Positions 5,240-5,923 of a stretch of DNA of 5,923 nucleotides are shown here, one piece after another (positions within the stretch are counted from its first letter, which is position 1; each line of letters opens with the position of its first letter). Both the position numbers and the translations under genes were made by a program. Source of the DNA: an uncultured Clostridia bacterium (GTDB taxonomy: Bacteria; Bacillota; Clostridia; Christensenellales; Borkfalkiaceae); NCBI GenBank assembly GCA_946627905.1, contig CAMOVY010000068.1, positions 1 to 5,923 of the forward strand, read 5' to 3'. The notes beneath the pieces are model-generated. The model ran no database searches. It worked only from the letters and a program-made list of their open reading frames with translations, and had not been told where the DNA came from.

Positions 5240-5845
5240 ATGATAACGACAAGGCGACAAGGAAGTTATTCTACTACCGATAATTCGGTTCGCGGCGGCG
5301 TGGACCTTCTTGAAAAAGAAGTCGCGTACGAACCCGTAGCGCCCGCGCGTGAAGAGAGTATGGAAGAAGCGAAGGCGAGAATGCAACGCAATCTCGACAG
5401 GCTTTTAAACTACGACAGATATGCCGAAATGGAAGCGGAAGAAGCCGCCGTTATCGAAGACGCTCCCGAAGAAGAGATAAAGGCGTATTCGGACGAAGAT
5501 ATCAGACCTACGACGACCACCACGCAGTTTATCGACGGCGACCCGCAGATATTTAACGACGCGGAGAAAAGCAAAACGGAACGCAAGAGTTCGTATAAAT
5601 TGAACGGTAAAGGTAAACTTATCGTGGCTATGTACGCGCTCGTCGTTATGGTAATTTTAGCGCTTATCGTTTTGAATACGGGCGTTCTTAAAGCGCTTTC
5701 GCGCGATATATCCGCGCTTGACGCGACTTACGCCGCGCGCGTGTCGCAACTTAACGCGCAAAACGCGGAGATAGCAAGGCTTTCTTCCGACGAACGCGTT
5801 GTAAGCGTGGCGACCGGCGAATACAATATGGTTTACGGTAATTAA
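5240..5845 (+). CDS. FtsL-like bitopic cell-division protein with long acidic N-terminal domain (probable)
   Basis: The 201-residue protein sits where ftsL is found in dcw clusters (directly after rsmH). It has a hydrophilic N-terminal part (1-124), acidic overall with Glu-rich stretches at about 39-89 and a TTTTT run at 91-95. A single membrane segment follows (about 127-149), preceded by Lys/Arg residues, then a short extracytoplasmic heptad-like helix (L153, I157, L160, Y164, V168, L171, I178, L181). That topology, Lys-rich side inside and coiled coil outside, is that of FtsL/DivIC, which join FtsB and FtsQ to activate septal peptidoglycan synthases. Most FtsL have only a short cytoplasmic tail, so 124 residues is unusual; the family call rests on position and topology, not on sequence I recognise. 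AAGGAG at 5227-5232 lies seven bases before the ATG, supporting this start. Confidence 0.7.
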   Translation: MITTRRQGSYSTTDNSVRGGVDLLEKEVAYEPVAPAREESMEEAKARMQRNLDRLLNYDRYAEMEAEEAAVIEDAPEEEIKAYSDEDIRPTTTTTQFIDGDPQIFNDAEKSKTERKSSYKLNGKGKLIVAMYALVVMVILALIVLNTGVLKALSRDISALDATYAARVSQLNAQNAEIARLSSDERVVSVATGEYNMVYGN

Positions 5846-5923
5846 ACTTTAAATTCGGACATATATTATAATGCGGTTGCGGTAGATTGCCGTTCCGATT
5901 AAAATACGGGAGAGTCCGAAAAT
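5846..5923 (+). other. Intergenic leader of the next gene, with candidate ribosome binding site and inverted repeat
   Basis: No terminator follows the FtsL-like gene. GGGAG at 5908-5912 lies nine bases before an AT at 5922-5923 that could be the first two bases of an ATG completed outside the window. By dcw gene order the next gene would be a division penicillin-binding protein (ftsI/spoVD type); this is inference. TTCGGAC (5854-5860) and GTCCGAA (5914-5920) are complementary across 53 bases, and an isolated TATAAT lies at 5867-5872 without a good -35. Confidence 0.4.

Noticed and set aside
5867..5872. Isolated TATAAT as a promoter for the next dcw gene
   Set aside because: No acceptable -35 is found 16-19 bp upstream (AAACTT or TTAAAC), there is no TGn extension, and AT-rich intergenic DNA gives such hexamers by chance. 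Readthrough from the mraZ promoter is simpler.

Overview
The window looks like chromosomal housekeeping DNA from a low-to-moderate GC bacterium of the Firmicutes/Clostridia type. The evidence is the start of a dcw (division and cell wall) cluster in the order mraZ, rsmH, ftsL-like; sigma-A style promoters (TTGACA, 17 bp, TATAAT); AAGGAG-type ribosome binding sites; an Lgt of the cysteine-rich 'GCCxG' variant; and a clostridial-style hypoxanthine-DNA glycosylase. An uncultured gut-type clostridial lineage is my guess; the sequence alone does not settle genus or family. No mobile element, CRISPR array, tRNA or rRNA was seen.

Left part (1-983): the last 14 codons of what is probably an ABC-2 permease, then one base later its ATPase partner (49-831), a TagH/Wzt-type exporter of cell-surface polysaccharide or teichoic-acid-like polymer. 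A long hairpin (891-930) separates it from the convergent glycosylase gene.

Middle part (984-3011): a DNA repair glycosylase on the minus strand (984-1484) and a prolipoprotein diacylglyceryl transferase on the plus strand (1561-2391) diverge from interleaved promoters. The glycosylase promoter sits so close to its ATG that a leaderless mRNA is predicted. lgt converges on rpsT (2469-2867, minus), and a strong bidirectional terminator (2410-2438) lies between them. The S20 protein carries an unusual Ala/Glu/Pro/Lys-rich C-terminal tail of about 44 residues.

Right part (3012-5923): a compact glutamate racemase (murI) supplies D-glutamate for peptidoglycan. It is followed by an excellent promoter overlapped by GTG-core direct repeats that match the known MraZ operator logic, then mraZ, rsmH (8-bp overlap) and a bitopic FtsL-like protein with a long acidic cytoplasmic domain. 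The window stops in the leader of the next gene, which by dcw order would be a division penicillin-binding protein.

Functionally most of the window serves the cell envelope: surface polymer export, lipoprotein lipidation, D-Glu supply, and control and assembly of division. I see no wholly new system; the most interesting details are the MraZ operator, the candidate leaderless glycosylase, the S20 tail, the cysteine-rich Lgt variant and the atypical FtsL.
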